A stretch of 64,000 nt of DNA, taken from NCBI GenBank assembly GCA_943737045.1, contig CALSFV010000008.1:1612001-1676000 (forward strand). The letters are read 5' to 3'. The notes below the pieces were generated by a model. That model saw nothing but the letters and a program-made list of their open reading frames with translations, made no database searches and was not told the DNA's origin. The stretch's first letter is position 1, and each line of letters starts with the position of its first letter. The stretch is from Parapristionchus giblindavisi. Taxonomy: Eukaryota; Nematoda; Chromadorea; Rhabditida; Diplogasteridae. Of the stretch, positions 49,301 to 61,001 are shown piece after piece. The position numbers and the translations under genes are program-made.

Positions 49301-52300
49301 AATCTAAAATGCTTACAAACTTTTCGTGTGTCAAGTGTAAATTTTGAACTTTTGAAATTGCACGATTACGATAGCTCATTAAGACATCGGCTCAGTGAGA
49401 TTCCAGGAAGTGCCGGACATCGACCTCACCGATTTGGCCCAAAAATTTTTTATGGATACCCCCATGGGCCACCATCACAAAATGGGTATTCATTTGGGCT
49501 GGTTCCTTGAAACACGGAAGTGGCGGGTTCTCGAAATTTGAAAACTCGATTTTCACCAAAACAAAATGGAGCGACCTAGGACCAATGTTAGTGTCGATTA
49601 ATTATAAGTGTTAATAGCCAACAAAAATTGGCTATACGACGGTCCAGAGATCCGATCGCAAACTGATTTTTTTACCTCCTCAAAACATTCTATAATTAAT
49701 TAAAATTTTAAAACAAAAAAGTGCAGTCCAATTTTTGCCTCATCTTAAAGTGAAACAAATTCCGTGTCGAATAAGTGAAAAAAATCAAAAATCTAAAGGT
49801 ACCTATTTTGAGATAAATGGACCTGAAGTATACCCGAAAATATTTTTGTTTTTAAACCAACAAACTAAGTATGGATTTTTGAGTCTACAATATAGGCGAA
49901 AGCATTTTGTGCACAAAAAATAGTTTACTTTTGTTTTACTCAAACTTGTCTGAAAACCGTGTGAATAAATTAAACTCATGTATTTCTCTTGTGCATGCGT
50001 TTCAAACAAAATGCTCAACATGAAAGTTGTTCTACTCGAAGAGCTCTTCAATATGAGTACAAACATGATGGGGTTTGAAAGCAAAAATATTTTCGGGTAA
50101 ACTTCAGGTTCATTTATCTCAAAATTTTTTTTTTCGATTTTTGATTTTTTCCCTTATTCGACGCGGAATTTTTTGCTCTATAAGATGAGGCAAAAATTGG
50201 ACTGCACATTTTGTTTTAAAATTTTAATTAATTTTAGAATGTTTTGAGGAGGTAAAAAATCAGTTTGCGATCGGATCTCTGGACCGTCGTATAGCAAGTT
50301 TTTGTTGTCTATTTACACTTATAATTAATCGACACTAACATTGGTCCTAGGTCGCTCCATTTTTTTTCGGTGAAAATCGAGTTTTCAAAATTCAAAATTC
50401 GAAAACCCGCCACATCTGTGTTTCAAGGAACCAGCCCAAATGAATACCCATTTTGTGATGGGGGCCCATGGGGGTATCCATAAAACAATTTTGGGCCAAA
50501 TCGGTGAGGTCGATGTCCGGGGTCACTGGCACAACCCTTGAATCTTACTGAGCCGGTGTCTTAATTGACAGGGAAAATTGTAGCATTGTTTTATCACATG
50601 ATCAATGCAGCTTCTTGGATAAAGTTACACCTATAGTACAGCTTTAGTTCTAAACTTTGAGTGAGGGTTTTATAAATACCGATTCTAACGAAGACTATTC
50701 AGGGTGAAACACAACACCACGTTGACGTACATATCAATCCTTTGCATCGTCGACTTCCTGTCAATGCTGCCAATTCCTATGACCATCATTGATCAGGTAC
50801 TGAACTAGCCTTGATTTGTTCTGGATTACTGATTTAATCGAAATTGACTTGTTAAAATAACAATGTGCATGTATGTACACTTATAATTTTTTTAAACATT
50901 CAACGAAATTAAAAATTAATTATTAATTAATGAATAATTAATTTAGATTCTCGGCTTTTGGATGTTCGGTACATTTGCGTGCAAATTGTTCCGACTATTA
51001 GAGCATATAGGTAAGATTTTGTTATCATTGTACAATAGATCATTAAGATTTCGTCTTTGTCTAGAAATAATTAAACTTGGCTGTAATGAATGCTGACTCA
51101 ACATTAGTAGATCGTAAACTGATTTTACTCAACTGTTTCCAGGCAAATTCTTCTCCACATTCATTCTAGTAGCGTTTTCGGTAGATCGATATATGGCAGT
51201 CTGTCATCCATTAAAGGTAGAATATTTTAATTTGTTTGCGAAATTTAAAAAAAAAGTTAAATTTTATCCGTAATTCAGACCGATTTGCGGAAGCCGAGTC
51301 GGGTTTATACGATGTTGGGTGCTTCCTTCACTTTCGCATGCCTGCTCATGTCTCCAATTTTACTTTGTGCTCATTCTAAGGTAAAGATCATGTCACAATA
51401 TCCATTGTCAGCTCATTTCATGCTCTATTTCTCTGTTTTCTGATACTACTTGAAAAGTGAGAAATTAGAACGGATGTGTGAAATGAGGAAAGAACGAGTA
51501 AAAAGCTAACAATAAGTCTTGTCCTAATTTACTAACTAGTAAGTAATCCATCTTCTCAGGAGCTCATGATTCATCACAAGTTCGATGAGCACTCGAACAC
51601 GCTCAGCATTCTCCATCTTTACAAGTAACTATTTAAATTATTACATTAATTTATATTATTTTAAATAATATGCTTAATTTAAGGTGTGTCGACGATCTCG
51701 ACAATGAGATCTTCATTCTATTCTCTACGTTGTCATTCATTTTTGTGAGTTGCTCGTCATACTATTTGATTACCACGAATCTCTGACAAGGGAATCCTTT
51801 CAGCTCGCATAAAGCAATCCAGATGAAAATTTGCACAGGCATCGTTGAAAGCAATAGAAAATGATATGTGAAGTCGGAAAATGCAGCAGGGCAATACCCG
51901 AGCCGCAGCATCCGTCCAAACTTGGTCAAAACTTGGTGTGCATTCGCCGCCAATAATTTGAATTTATTGTCCCTATATCTGAAGGATGGTATCAATTTGC
52001 TTGGTGAATGCATTGGAAAGTATCTCGTACATTACAGACGAAAAGATTCCGAAAAGATAACATCAAAGATGTTGTACGAAGGAACTGCGCCCTAGTATGC
52101 GTCTGTCTCTTGGTCCCTCTCCCCTTCCTCAGTACACCCTGTCTTCCTGGGAATAATCCTTTCTGCAGTGGAATTAAGGTCGCTGACATTTTCGACGGAG
52201 AATGGCAACATGAGATTGTGGGATGAACAGTGTTGATGCTATTGGGTTTGCAATAATTTGCAAGGGTAGCAACCAGTGGGGATTCATTAAAATACGTTAG

Positions 52301-55300
52301 ATTACCAACATTGCATAGACTGAATTGGTTTTGGTAAACACTATGTCCGATGAATACAGTGATGTGATTTGTGGAGGATCAGTGGCATAACCCCACGCAC
52401 CAATGTGCAAAAATGATAAAGTTGTATATTAAGAGGCATGCTCCCTAAGACTCGATCATATTCGACCACCCCCGGACACGTGCGCTAGCAATGGGAACTG
52501 GGGGTCCATACTTGGGTGTTAGGAGTGTCACCGGCCCTGATTACACAAAACAGCAGAAATTTCCTGTTTGTGCCCTCAGGCTATTAGAAAAATTAATTTA
52601 AGTGCAAAAACGTTTAAAAATCATAATTTCTCAAATTGTTGAGATAAATTCCAAATATCATTTGCGATGCGTCTAGGGTGCACAGAGCTTGCTAATTCAC
52701 TATTAGCATCGAATGTGCGTTGATTCCTAAACCACTTTTTTTACTTAAAATTTTTGTTTTTTCGGACAAATTATTGCTTGTTGTAGATTGCTGCAAAGAT
52801 TTCCGACCAGGTATTGTAGCCTAAGCAATTCTGCATTGATTTCACTTAAAACCGGGTTCTTCCCGTTAGACCATCTTGCCGAAATTTTCGCTCGAATTTC
52901 CGTCATCGATGGTTTTCCCGAACAAATGTATTTTCCAAACGTATTTTCCAAACGATTGGTGCGGAATTGTGGTCTACACAAAGTTTCGAGGTGAGGCCAG
53001 TCAAATGACACAAGAAGCCCATCACTTGGATCAATTTGAAAATTTCGATTTTCATGACCCGGGGGTCATGGTCCGAAAATTTCGAAATTTCTCAAGTTTG
53101 AAATGTTTTCATTTATGCGGCTTATTGTGAAGTACCAATGAAGTGAATAATATTCATCCAATGCTCAATGGCTGATCTATCCTTTCAACCAATTTTTTGA
53201 AAATTTTCATTCTGATTGCGTGCGAAAAATCAGAATTGTGTTTGAATCAGTTTCCAACTTGATTTCTGTAACATTCTGTCATAGTACTTTACAATATACA
53301 TAATCAATTTGAAAATCGTTCATTTTCGAAAATTCAATTTTTTTGCCATGAACCCGGGGTCATGGAAATCGATTTTTCAAAAGTGAGCCAAATGCCGGGA
53401 TTTCAGTTCTACTATGTTTACTCATCGTGAAACTTCACATTGTCATTGTCATTTGCTCATTGTCGCAGCATTCGAGTCGACAAACTGCAATATTTCAAAA
53501 ATTTACCGTGAAAGTAGGCACTCAAATTTAATTTTCTGAATTTTCGAAAATGAACAATTCTCATATTGATTATGTATATTGTATAGTACTATGACAGAAT
53601 GTTACAGAAAGCAAGTTGGAAACTGATTCAAACACAATTCTGATTTTTCGCACGCAATCAGAATGAAAATTTTCAAAAAAATGGTTGAAAGGATAGATCA
53701 GCCATTGAGCATTGGATAAATATTATTCACAGCATCAATACTTCACAATAAGCCGCAGAAATGAAAACATTTCAAACTTGAGAAATTTTGAAAATTTTCA
53801 GACCATGACCCCCGGGTCATGAAAATCGAAATTTTCAAATTGATCCAAGTGATGGGCTTCTTGTGTCATTTGACTGGCCTCACTTCGAAACCTTGTGTAG
53901 ACCACAATTCCGCACCAATCGTTTGGAAAATACGTTTGGAAAATACATTTGTTCGGGAAAACCATCGATGACGGAAATTCGAGCGAAAATTTCGGCAAGA
54001 TGGTCTAACGGGAAGAACCCGGTTTTAAGTGAAATCAATGCAGAATTGCTTAGGCTACAATACCTGGTCGGAAATCTTTGCAGCAATCTACAACAAGCAA
54101 TAATTTGTCCGAAAAAACAAAAATTTTAAGTAAAAAAAGTGGTTTAGGAATCAACGCACATTCGATGCTAATAGTGAATTAGCAAGCTCTGTGCACCCTA
54201 GACGCATCGCAAATGATATTTGGAATTTATCTCAACAATTTGAGAAATTATGATTTTTAAACGTTTTTGCACTTAAATTAATTTTTCTAATAGCCTGAGG
54301 GCACAAACAGGAAATTTCTGCTGTTTTGTGTAATCAGGGCCGGTGACACTCCTAACACCCAAGTATGGACCCCCAGTTCCCATTGCTAGCGCACGTGTCC
54401 GGGGGTGGTCGAGTCTTAATGACCATCTCTCTTAACCAATCAAATTGAAGAGATAATAGCTGTTGAAAACATCACTCTCCGTTTCGGAAATTTACATTTT
54501 TAAATTAATAATGTTAATAGAAGTACAAGTATAGGGTTACATGGACATCGAATAAAATTATATAATATTATAAGTTGGGTAATAATGTGTTGAATACAAT
54601 ATATTCAGGCGTACGCCGTTCCGTTCGTCTTACTAGTCCATTTCTACTACACCATGCTCGCTAGTCTGTTCAAGCAGTCAAAGATGTCTATGGTAAGAAT
54701 TCATTGGTCTGTCAATAAGGACATTGACTTAAGAATTAACTTATTGACTTAAATCATAAAAACACATAAGACTAACTTAACAAACAGTAAGTATAATTCA
54801 GACTCTGCGTGGAAAGCGCATCGACGACAAGATTCCGATTCTGCGGATAGCAGTGTACACACTGGCGATCTGTCTCTTCCATTTTCTCTGCTGGTATGCA
54901 TTTATTATATATAGATGAAGGTTAAAAGATTATACTATATCAACGGCTTCTGTATTCAATGTAATCGAATATTTATTTATTTATTTGATACACCCGTGAA
55001 AGGTGCTACAGTAAATGCGGAAGTGATAGGAGAAATAATAGTAATAATAGAAACATTGTCGCACAAGAAGATTATCAGAGGATTATTCGGGTGTACAATA
55101 CCTGTGTGATAGAGCTAATACTCATCTGACTTAAGTCTGATATGATTATGATTTAAATTGATTCGAAATTGCAGGACGCCGTACTGGTGTTCGGTTCTGC
55201 ACACACTGTGGCGTGAGATAATGCAGAAGGGCGAGATCTATCAGCCGACATCGGGATTTATCTATTTCATGTACGTTTAATCCAATATTATTGACTTGTA

Positions 55301-56462
55301 TATAATTCTTAACTTTATTTTTCGAAATAAAATTTTCAAGGTAAAGAATTAAACAACAATCAGTCCGATTAAAACATTTTCTGATATTTTTAGGATTCCT
55401 TGTGAATAGGGAAATTATAATTATTTAATTTTTTTAGGTATCTCATTCACGCTCTGCCATATTTCAATTCGAGCTGCAACTTTGTACTGTACGGGCTTCT
55501 CAATCGACAGGTATCTTTTTTTTTGTAAATTTAAAAATCACCATTGTTAATTATGGTTGGTTAGTGAGAGATAAACAAAATATAACCATCACATGAGAGA
55601 GAAATTAGTAATGCATTGGTTTTTTCATCGATGGCGCAAAGCAAGTTCAGTTCAGCATAGTTAGCATTAGTTATGTTAGTCAAGATTGATATCAATTGAA
55701 ATATCTCCGCACTTCAGTTGCACCAGAACAACGGTGGTCGACGAGGTCACGGTACTATTGTCAGTGGAGCTCCGCCCACTCTCAAGTTCACCGATGCAAA
55801 GGGAGGAGATATGAATGGAGGTGAGAGTTCATTTATTTATTTATTTATTGAGACTACTTTGCCATGTACTTATGACAATTCTGATCTCGAGTGCAATAGG
55901 AGGGAACACCGGCTTTTTATAATGCATATTGATAGATCATCATTTACTGATAAAATTTGATCAAGTAGATATTTTTTAAATATTTAAAAGTATATTTATA
56001 TTCCTTATCCTTTCAAAAAAAAACTTATTCCATGGTATTTTTCTTTAATAATGACATTCACAGGTCATTCAATGTGTGCCGACTCCATGGCCGTTCGTAC
56101 GCCACCTTCAACTCCATGCCGACCCATCCCCATCCGTCCTCCTCATATCGATCTATCGATTGATAGGACCAATAGTTCCGCAATGATTGTGACCAATGAG
56201 AAGAGTCCACTGGTGGCTTGTGATAGTGGCGAGAAGGTATTGATTGATAATTTAGTAATTATTAAATATTGATTTTCCTTTAAATTTAAATTACCTCGCT
56301 TGAGATCGATAACAGTCTGTTCCTTGTGAGACTATTCGTATTTAAAAAAATATTTTTATAATATTTTTTCAGAACGACATTCCGATGATCCCCGTGTCAA
56401 TGAACAATCGTAAGCCCATCAGTGAGTTCAAGCTGGACGAGGGAGAAAGTGTTATGATTTGA
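46324..56462 (+). CDS. Class A (rhodopsin-family) GPCR, neuropeptide-receptor type, 477 aa
   Basis: Exons: 46324-46392, 46447-46488, 48900-48965, 49192-49277, 50703-50796, 50947-51010, 51143-51216, 51279-51380, 51560-51624, 51684-51744, 54609-54692, 54802-54893, 55175-55270, 55438-55510, 55718-55820, 56064-56236, 56373-56462. The total is 1434 nt in one frame. It is a plasma-membrane seven-helix receptor. Landmarks: N-glycosylation site NET at 36-38; TM1 with GTCGN (N72); TM2 with D105; C131 before TM3; DRYMAVCHP with DRY at 155-157; C222 in the second outer loop; TM5 AYAVPFVLLVHFYY; TM6 CWTPYW (299-304); TM7 LPYFNSSCNFVLYG. The usual NPxxY is NFVLY (346-350). The ~120-residue tail is polar. 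The pattern is that of somatostatin/allatostatin-C/opioid-type peptide receptors; the ligand is unknown. Introns 2, 3, 4 and 10 carry repeats, including two giant palindromes. Confidence 0.93.
46542..46642. repeat. Snap-back element copy 13, receptor intron 2
   Basis: TACACACCCTGAGCTAATTT, CTCTCTGGCAACGCTCTCT, then GAGAGTAAAATTATCC and GGGGTGAG. Confidence 0.75.
47348..47740 (-). mobile_element. 3' end fragment of an RTE-like LINE, antisense in receptor intron 2
   Basis: The minus-strand frame reads YYGTLTALTKSQINRL, AQRRMERWMIGCTLLDHV, WSWLHKIA, WSRSVIEWFPRRKRRKGRP and ITRWSDSFR, ending at 47348. This is the classical C-terminus of RTE-type reverse transcriptase polyproteins. The catalytic FADD part is missing, so it is a truncated dead insertion. 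It is a different copy from the one at 35660, and its frame is open over the surviving ~125 codons. Confidence 0.85.
48995..49103. repeat. Snap-back element copy 14, receptor intron 3
   Basis: TACCCTATGCTAATTTCACT, TTCCGCTTTGGCGTACAATT, then GAGAGTATTGCCATAGTGGA and AAGTTTCAAAATAG. Confidence 0.7.
49379..50564. repeat. Long palindromic element P1 (1186 bp), receptor intron 4
   Basis: Left arm 49379-49858 and right arm about 50070-50564 are near-complementary over ~480 bp, with a ~210 bp loop. The outer ends read TTAAGACATCGGCTCAGTGA (left) and, in complement, TTAAGACACCGGCTCAGTAA (right). Landmarks in both arms are GACCTAGGACCAATGTTAGT, GGTCCAGAGATCCGATCGCA and GGGCTGGTTCCTTGAAACA. No transposase frame. 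The element lies wholly within intron 4 and so is transcribed with the gene. Confidence 0.95.
51745..52444. other. First part of receptor intron 10, unexplained segment
   Basis: About 700 bp between exon 10 and palindrome P2. Overlapping frames on both strands (51762-52013 on -, 52008-52226 on +) have fairly coding-like composition, for example VVRRNCALVCVCLLVPLP on +, but no match to the receptor or another family that I recognise. It could be the remnant of a gene copy or an unknown element. Confidence 0.3.
52445..54419. repeat. Long palindromic element P2 (1975 bp), receptor intron 10
   Basis: Arms 52445-~53335 and ~53540-54419 are near-complementary over about 890 bp around a ~200 bp loop. 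The right terminus in complement reads TTAAGACTCGACCACCCCC, then GGACACGTGCGCTAGC. The left terminus has CTAAGACTCGA with a 10-bp insertion. Mirror-image reading frames in the two arms (52745-53011 on -, 53863-54129 on +) arise from the same arm sequence and are not independent evidence of coding. Three CATGACCC/GGGTCATG palindromes lie at 53053, 53347 and 53804. Confidence 0.95.
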
Positions 56463-56570
56463 TTTTCTAGTATTGTATTCTTGTATTTCCCATATTTATT
56501 GCCACCCACACCCCAATGCTCTTAGTCCGTTTAGAGGTTCAAAATGAAGTGATCAATGAAATGTTCACAT

Positions 56571-56694
56571 CCTTTAAAGGGACCGAAACCTTTGTCAAGG
56601 GTCTCTTCAACGGTCTACGCTCTCTCGTTGTAGAGAACAGAGAAATATTGTGCGCAATGAAGAGGTCATTGAGTGAGGTCACTCTCCCTTTAAA
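56571..56694. repeat. TTTAAAGG hairpin element, copy 2
   Basis: CTTTAAAGGGACCGAAACCT at the left and GTCACTCTCCCTTTAAA at the right. It aligns with 31936-32055 and lies ~110 bp after the receptor stop codon, probably in its 3' UTR. Confidence 0.8.
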
Positions 56695-57503
56695 CCAAGA
56701 TTAGCCATCCTCGACCGAACTCGCTAGTTTCAATATATTTTTAGTGTCTTTTTGATTTCTTTCAGCCATTCCATGACGCCAACTCAATTAAAATATCTAA
56801 TAATTCCACGTAGTTTAGTAACGAAATAATAAGTTTCCTCGAGTCAAATCGGCAAATCGGAAATATTTTTGGTATTCTTGTATTGCAGTCATATCTGACT
56901 AGACATGATCTCTCTCTATCTGACCACTTTTGCCATTTGTTGTTGACATTTTCCGTTACACCATCACATCTCTTATGACATAGAGGCTTCCATTTCCTGG
57001 TTCATAATTTATGCCAAATCTCGCATTCCATGATCAATCTACCGATTAAGCTTTACATATTTTTACCGTTTCGTTGCGGGTGACAATAAATGCTGATTTT
57101 TTTCCATCTACGTGATACAAGAGGAATGCGTCACATTTTATTGATAACTAATAATAGCCCCATATTTTGTATAAGGGAGTTGACGAAAAAGTCAAAAAGT
57201 ACAAAAAATATTCTGTCAAAATATTCTTGTATTTTTTAAACCAATAAACGACTAATGCTGTCGTATTGTGATTTTTTTGCTCTTTTCGTCTTCCGTCAAC
57301 GAATTTTGACTGATGGAAACCAACATTTAGCTGAGATCATCTAAGAATAGGAATCACGTTCTGCAGAAAGTGTAAAGAAAGACATTAGGGGCGGGAGACC
57401 CTTCAGCCAAAAAGTTAGGCTCCAAAATTGATCTCTAACATGCGCGAATTTTCAATTATATTTTTTATTGTTTTCGTCGCTAATTTATTCATTCCAGATA
57501 TAG
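56695..57503. other. Non-coding stretch downstream of the receptor
   Basis: A possible AATAAA for the receptor transcript is at 57084-57089. Otherwise nothing supported. Confidence 0.4.
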
Positions 57504-59728
57504 TTAAGAGACCGGCTCGGTAAGACTCGAGCATTTTGACCCCCTGCCGGACATTCGCGAGGACTTTCGATCTGGGCCTCAATACTTTCATCATGGACAC
57601 ATACCGGGGGGAGACCGATGAAAGTTATAGTGAAAATGCCCTTGGGCTCAAACCCGGCTCACATATGTCGCATAAAATAAAAAATTGAAAAATTCATAAC
57701 TTTTCAAGCGTGATAGCTAGGACTTTTATTTCTTTTTATTGGTGAATAACATGTCATGCACTCTTATAAACACAGCTGAACAGCAATATCATATCGTTTT
57801 GAATATGTTTTTTCGTGTCTGATTTTCAGATTTTTTCCTTCTATCCTCGTTGAAGAGATACTGCAAGAAAATTCATAGTGCATATTGTAGCCCTGACGAT
57901 TATGTACATGGTGGTCATATTCCCTTGGCCAGCCAGTTTGTCATAAGCCTCGAGAATTGCAACTGAATGTGAGATATGTGTAAATTGCAAAAATCGAAAA
58001 TTAAATTTCTTGAAATTCGCAAGAGCAAGAGTTAGCTTTATAATGTCATTTTACTCGTAGTGATGCGCGTACATAGGAAAAATATAGAAATAGACTTGGA
58101 CTACATTTTTTAAAAAATTAGAAAAATAATAATTTTATTTTTATTTTTTCAACTCCCACATTCAGTCGACCGTCAAGGCAAGTTGATTCATAGGGCGGAT
58201 GGTGGCTCTTGCATGTGTGTTTGCAGAAACGACTGCAACGTGAAGAATCGTCGTTTCGCAGATCTCGAATTTATTTTTTTAATTATCAAACTTGAATATT
58301 TATATGTTTCTTTCACATAAATCGGTTGGAAGGTGGCGTATGGCAACCAAAGCCGTACCATTTTGATCAGTGGGAGTGAACTGTACTTGAATACCATAAT
58401 CATCAGGAATCGCGAACTGATCTTTTTTTCAGTCGACCCATTATTTTCAACCATGACCCCGGGTTCATGGTTGAGAATGGCTGAGGTCGAAAAATTTATG
58501 ATGATCCCAGACCAAATACTATTTGGCATTATATCAATAATGGGCCATCTTTTATTTTTATGGATACCATATCTCGAATTACCGTAATAGTAATGCACGC
58601 ACCTGAATTTTCCGAGAATCTCACCACATTATTGTAGGATACGGTAGCTAGATTACGGTAATTCGAGTAATGGTATCCATAAAAATAAAAGTTGGCCCAC
58701 TATTGATATAATGCCAAATAGTATTTGGTCTGGGATCATCATGATTTTTTCGACCTCAGCCATTCTCAACCATGAACCCCGGGTCATGGTTGAGAATCGG
58801 GGGTCGACTGAAAAAAAAGTTAGTTCGTGATTCCTGACGGTTACAGTAGTGCAGTACAGTACACTCCTACTGATAGCAATGGTACAACTTTGGTTCCCAT
58901 ACGCCACCTTCCAACCGATTTATATGAAAGAAACATATAAATATTCAAGTTTGATAATTAAAAAAATAAATTCGAGATCTGCGAAACGACGATTCTTCAC
59001 GTTGCAGTCGTTTCTGCAAACACACATGCAAGAGCCACCATCCGCCCTATGAATCAACTTGCCTTGACGGTCGACTGAATGTGGGAGTTGAAAAAATAAA
59101 AATAAAATAATTATTTTTCTAAATTTAAAAAAAATGTAGTCTGAGTCTATTTGTATATTTTTCCTATGTACGCGCATCACTACGAGTAAAATGACATTAT
59201 AAAGCTAACTCTTGCTCTTGCGAATTTCAAGAAATTTAATTTTCGATTTTTGCAATTTACACATATCTCACATTCAGTTGCAATTCTCGAGGCTTATGAC
59301 AAACTGGCTGGCCAAGGGAATATGACCACCATGTACATAATCGTCAGGGCTACAATATGCACTATGAATTTTCTTGCAGTATCTCTTCAACGAGGATAGA
59401 AGGAAAAAAATCTGAAAATCAGACACGAAAAAACATATTCAAAACGATAAGATATTGCTGTTCAGCTGTGTTTATAAGAGTGCATGACATGTTATTCACC
59501 AATAAAAAGAAATAAAAGTGCTAGCTATCACGCTTGAAAAGTTATGAATTTTTCAATTTTTTATTTTATGCGACATATGTGAGCCGGGTTTGAGCCCAAG
59601 GGCATTTTCACTATAACTTTCATCGGTCTCCCCCCGGTATGTGTCCATGATGAAAGTATTGAGGCCCAGATCGAAAGTCCTCGCGAATGTCCGGACCATG
59701 CTCGAGTCTTACCGAGCCGGTCTCTTAA
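57504..59728. repeat. Long palindromic element P3 (2225 bp)
   Basis: Arms 57504-~58590 and ~58650-59728 pair over about 1085 bp with a loop of only ~60 bp. Both ends read inward TTAAGAGACCGGCTCGGTAA, then GACTCGAGCA. Landmarks in both arms are ATACCGGGGGGAGACCGATG, GGGCTCAAACCCGGCTCACA and GACCGTCAAGGCAAGTTGAT. Frames such as 58188-58598 on - and 58849-59052 on + are mirror images of the same arm. CATGACCCCGGGTTCATG occurs at 58452 and its mirror at 58771. The right end touches the border of the CAP inverted duplication. Confidence 0.96.
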
Positions 59729-59860
59729 AGATACCACGTCGATAGATGTCCACAGAAAAGTGGCTTATAATAAAATTGTCTATACTGTAAAATTCGTTTA
59801 TGCATCACAATCTCAATTATTCGGAACACTTTTATACATGAATCTTCCAATTTGAATTGC

Positions 59861-60757
59861 TTATTTAGGCTCATAGACGTTGGTGTTGAGGAAGTTTCCA
59901 CTGAAATGAATGAAATGGATAATCAATCAATAATAAGTATCAATAATCAATAAGTAATAACAGAATAACCTACGCATCTCTATATTGACAAGCAACAAGA
60001 ACTTGCTTTCCACCATCACAAAGAGCCATACCACATCCAAGTTTAGTAGACTTTGCCCAAGCCATCTGGAATAATCAATAATTGGAATATTAGATTTGTA
60101 TCATTGATCTACCTGTGTAGCATGTCCGATTCCAGAGCTGAAGACAGCATTGGTAAGCTTGATATCTGACCATCCATAGTCTTGGAATTCCTTCTCCCAT
60201 GAATCAGAAGCTTTCTTTCCCATTCCAGCGAATGTCATCTTTATTGATTATTGATTGAATACATTATTAGATATTGCTACAGTACCTTATTGGACGACCA
60301 CATAGTGTAGAGATTCTCGCCAAGATTGTTTCTTCCTTTGGAATGCGCAAAGACACAGGTTGAAGCAACCCTCTGGGCAGACTTCTCGATTTCGCAATCC
60401 CAGGTCTGTAATAAAAAATGAATCAATAACATATCAAACTAAAGCAAGTACCATAGCAGGAATAGGAGTCTTAGCAGCAGGCATCCTCTTTCCCTTGGCA
60501 ACATAAGTTCCAGCAGAAATTGAACTGCGAAGTTTGTTGTGAACATCTAGGAAACCTTTGACCTGAAATGAGTTCAATAGATCGAATTATCGATTTATTG
60601 ATTACTTCGGCGTCATCGATTCCTCCTGAACAACGAGAGGCGGCCCAAGTGGCTGAAATTAAGACACAGTGATTGTTTTGATATTTGGATTGACCTTGTT
60701 AAAATAAATAAACTTACCGACAGTCAGAGCAGAGAGAACAATGCAAAGACGGAGCAT
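59861..60757 (-). CDS. CAP-domain (SCP/TAPS, SCL-type) secreted protein, 191 aa, copy 1
   Basis: Minus-strand exons: 60757-60718, 60653-60607, 60562-60452, 60405-60286, 60238-60113, 60065-59974, 59900-59861 (576 nt). A signal peptide covers residues ~1-18 (VLSALTVATWA). The single CAP domain follows: HNKLRSSI at 37-44, TWDCEIEKSAQ at 67-77, the expected CAP-cavity residues H87 (FAHSKG), E96 (GENLYTMWS), E121 (SWEKE) and H145 (GHATQMAW), and a CQYRDAGN-like end. The family (C. elegans SCL, hookworm ASP) is secreted; biochemical roles vary and none is assigned here. It differs from the + strand copy at only three residues: D27, K31 and L171. The start follows a TTTCAG acceptor by 1 nt, suggesting trans-splicing. 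The AATAAA found after the + copy is not conserved here. Confidence 0.95.
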
Positions 60758-60884
60758 ACTGAAATTAAAATTATTTTATTACGATTATTATCAATAATAT
60801 TTGCTATTTTATCCAAACACATTATACAGAACGAAAAATTGATGTAAAAGGAATGTTAAATGATATGTCTGAATGGAATCCTCA

Positions 60885-60940
60885 TTTCTTTTATATTGAA
60901 GAAATTTGTTTGATCAGCCAGCGTTACCCCATAAGGGGAT
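60885..60940 (-). promoter_or_regulatory. Promoter of CAP copy 1: TATA box and palindrome
   Basis: On the minus strand CAATATAAAAG (60889-60897 region) lies ~135 bp before the start codon. Upstream of it, CCCCTTATGGGG at 60927-60938 is a near-palindrome. Both blocks recur before the + copy at comparable distances. Confidence 0.6.
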
Positions 60941-61001
60941 TTGACATCCGTTCGCTTCAAAGAAACACATTTTGTAGATTTCAGCAAGGATAGGATATTT
61001 T

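Noticed and set aside
52745..54129. An 88-aa frame found twice (52745-53011 on -, 53863-54129 on +), which looks like a conserved protein
   Set aside because: The two are the complementary arms of palindrome P2, so identity is automatic. The other frames in the same arms mirror equally well, and there is no domain resemblance.
58188..59180. Frames of up to 136 aa repeated within 58.2-59.2 kb
   Set aside because: Again arms of a palindrome (P3). No coding signature beyond open length.
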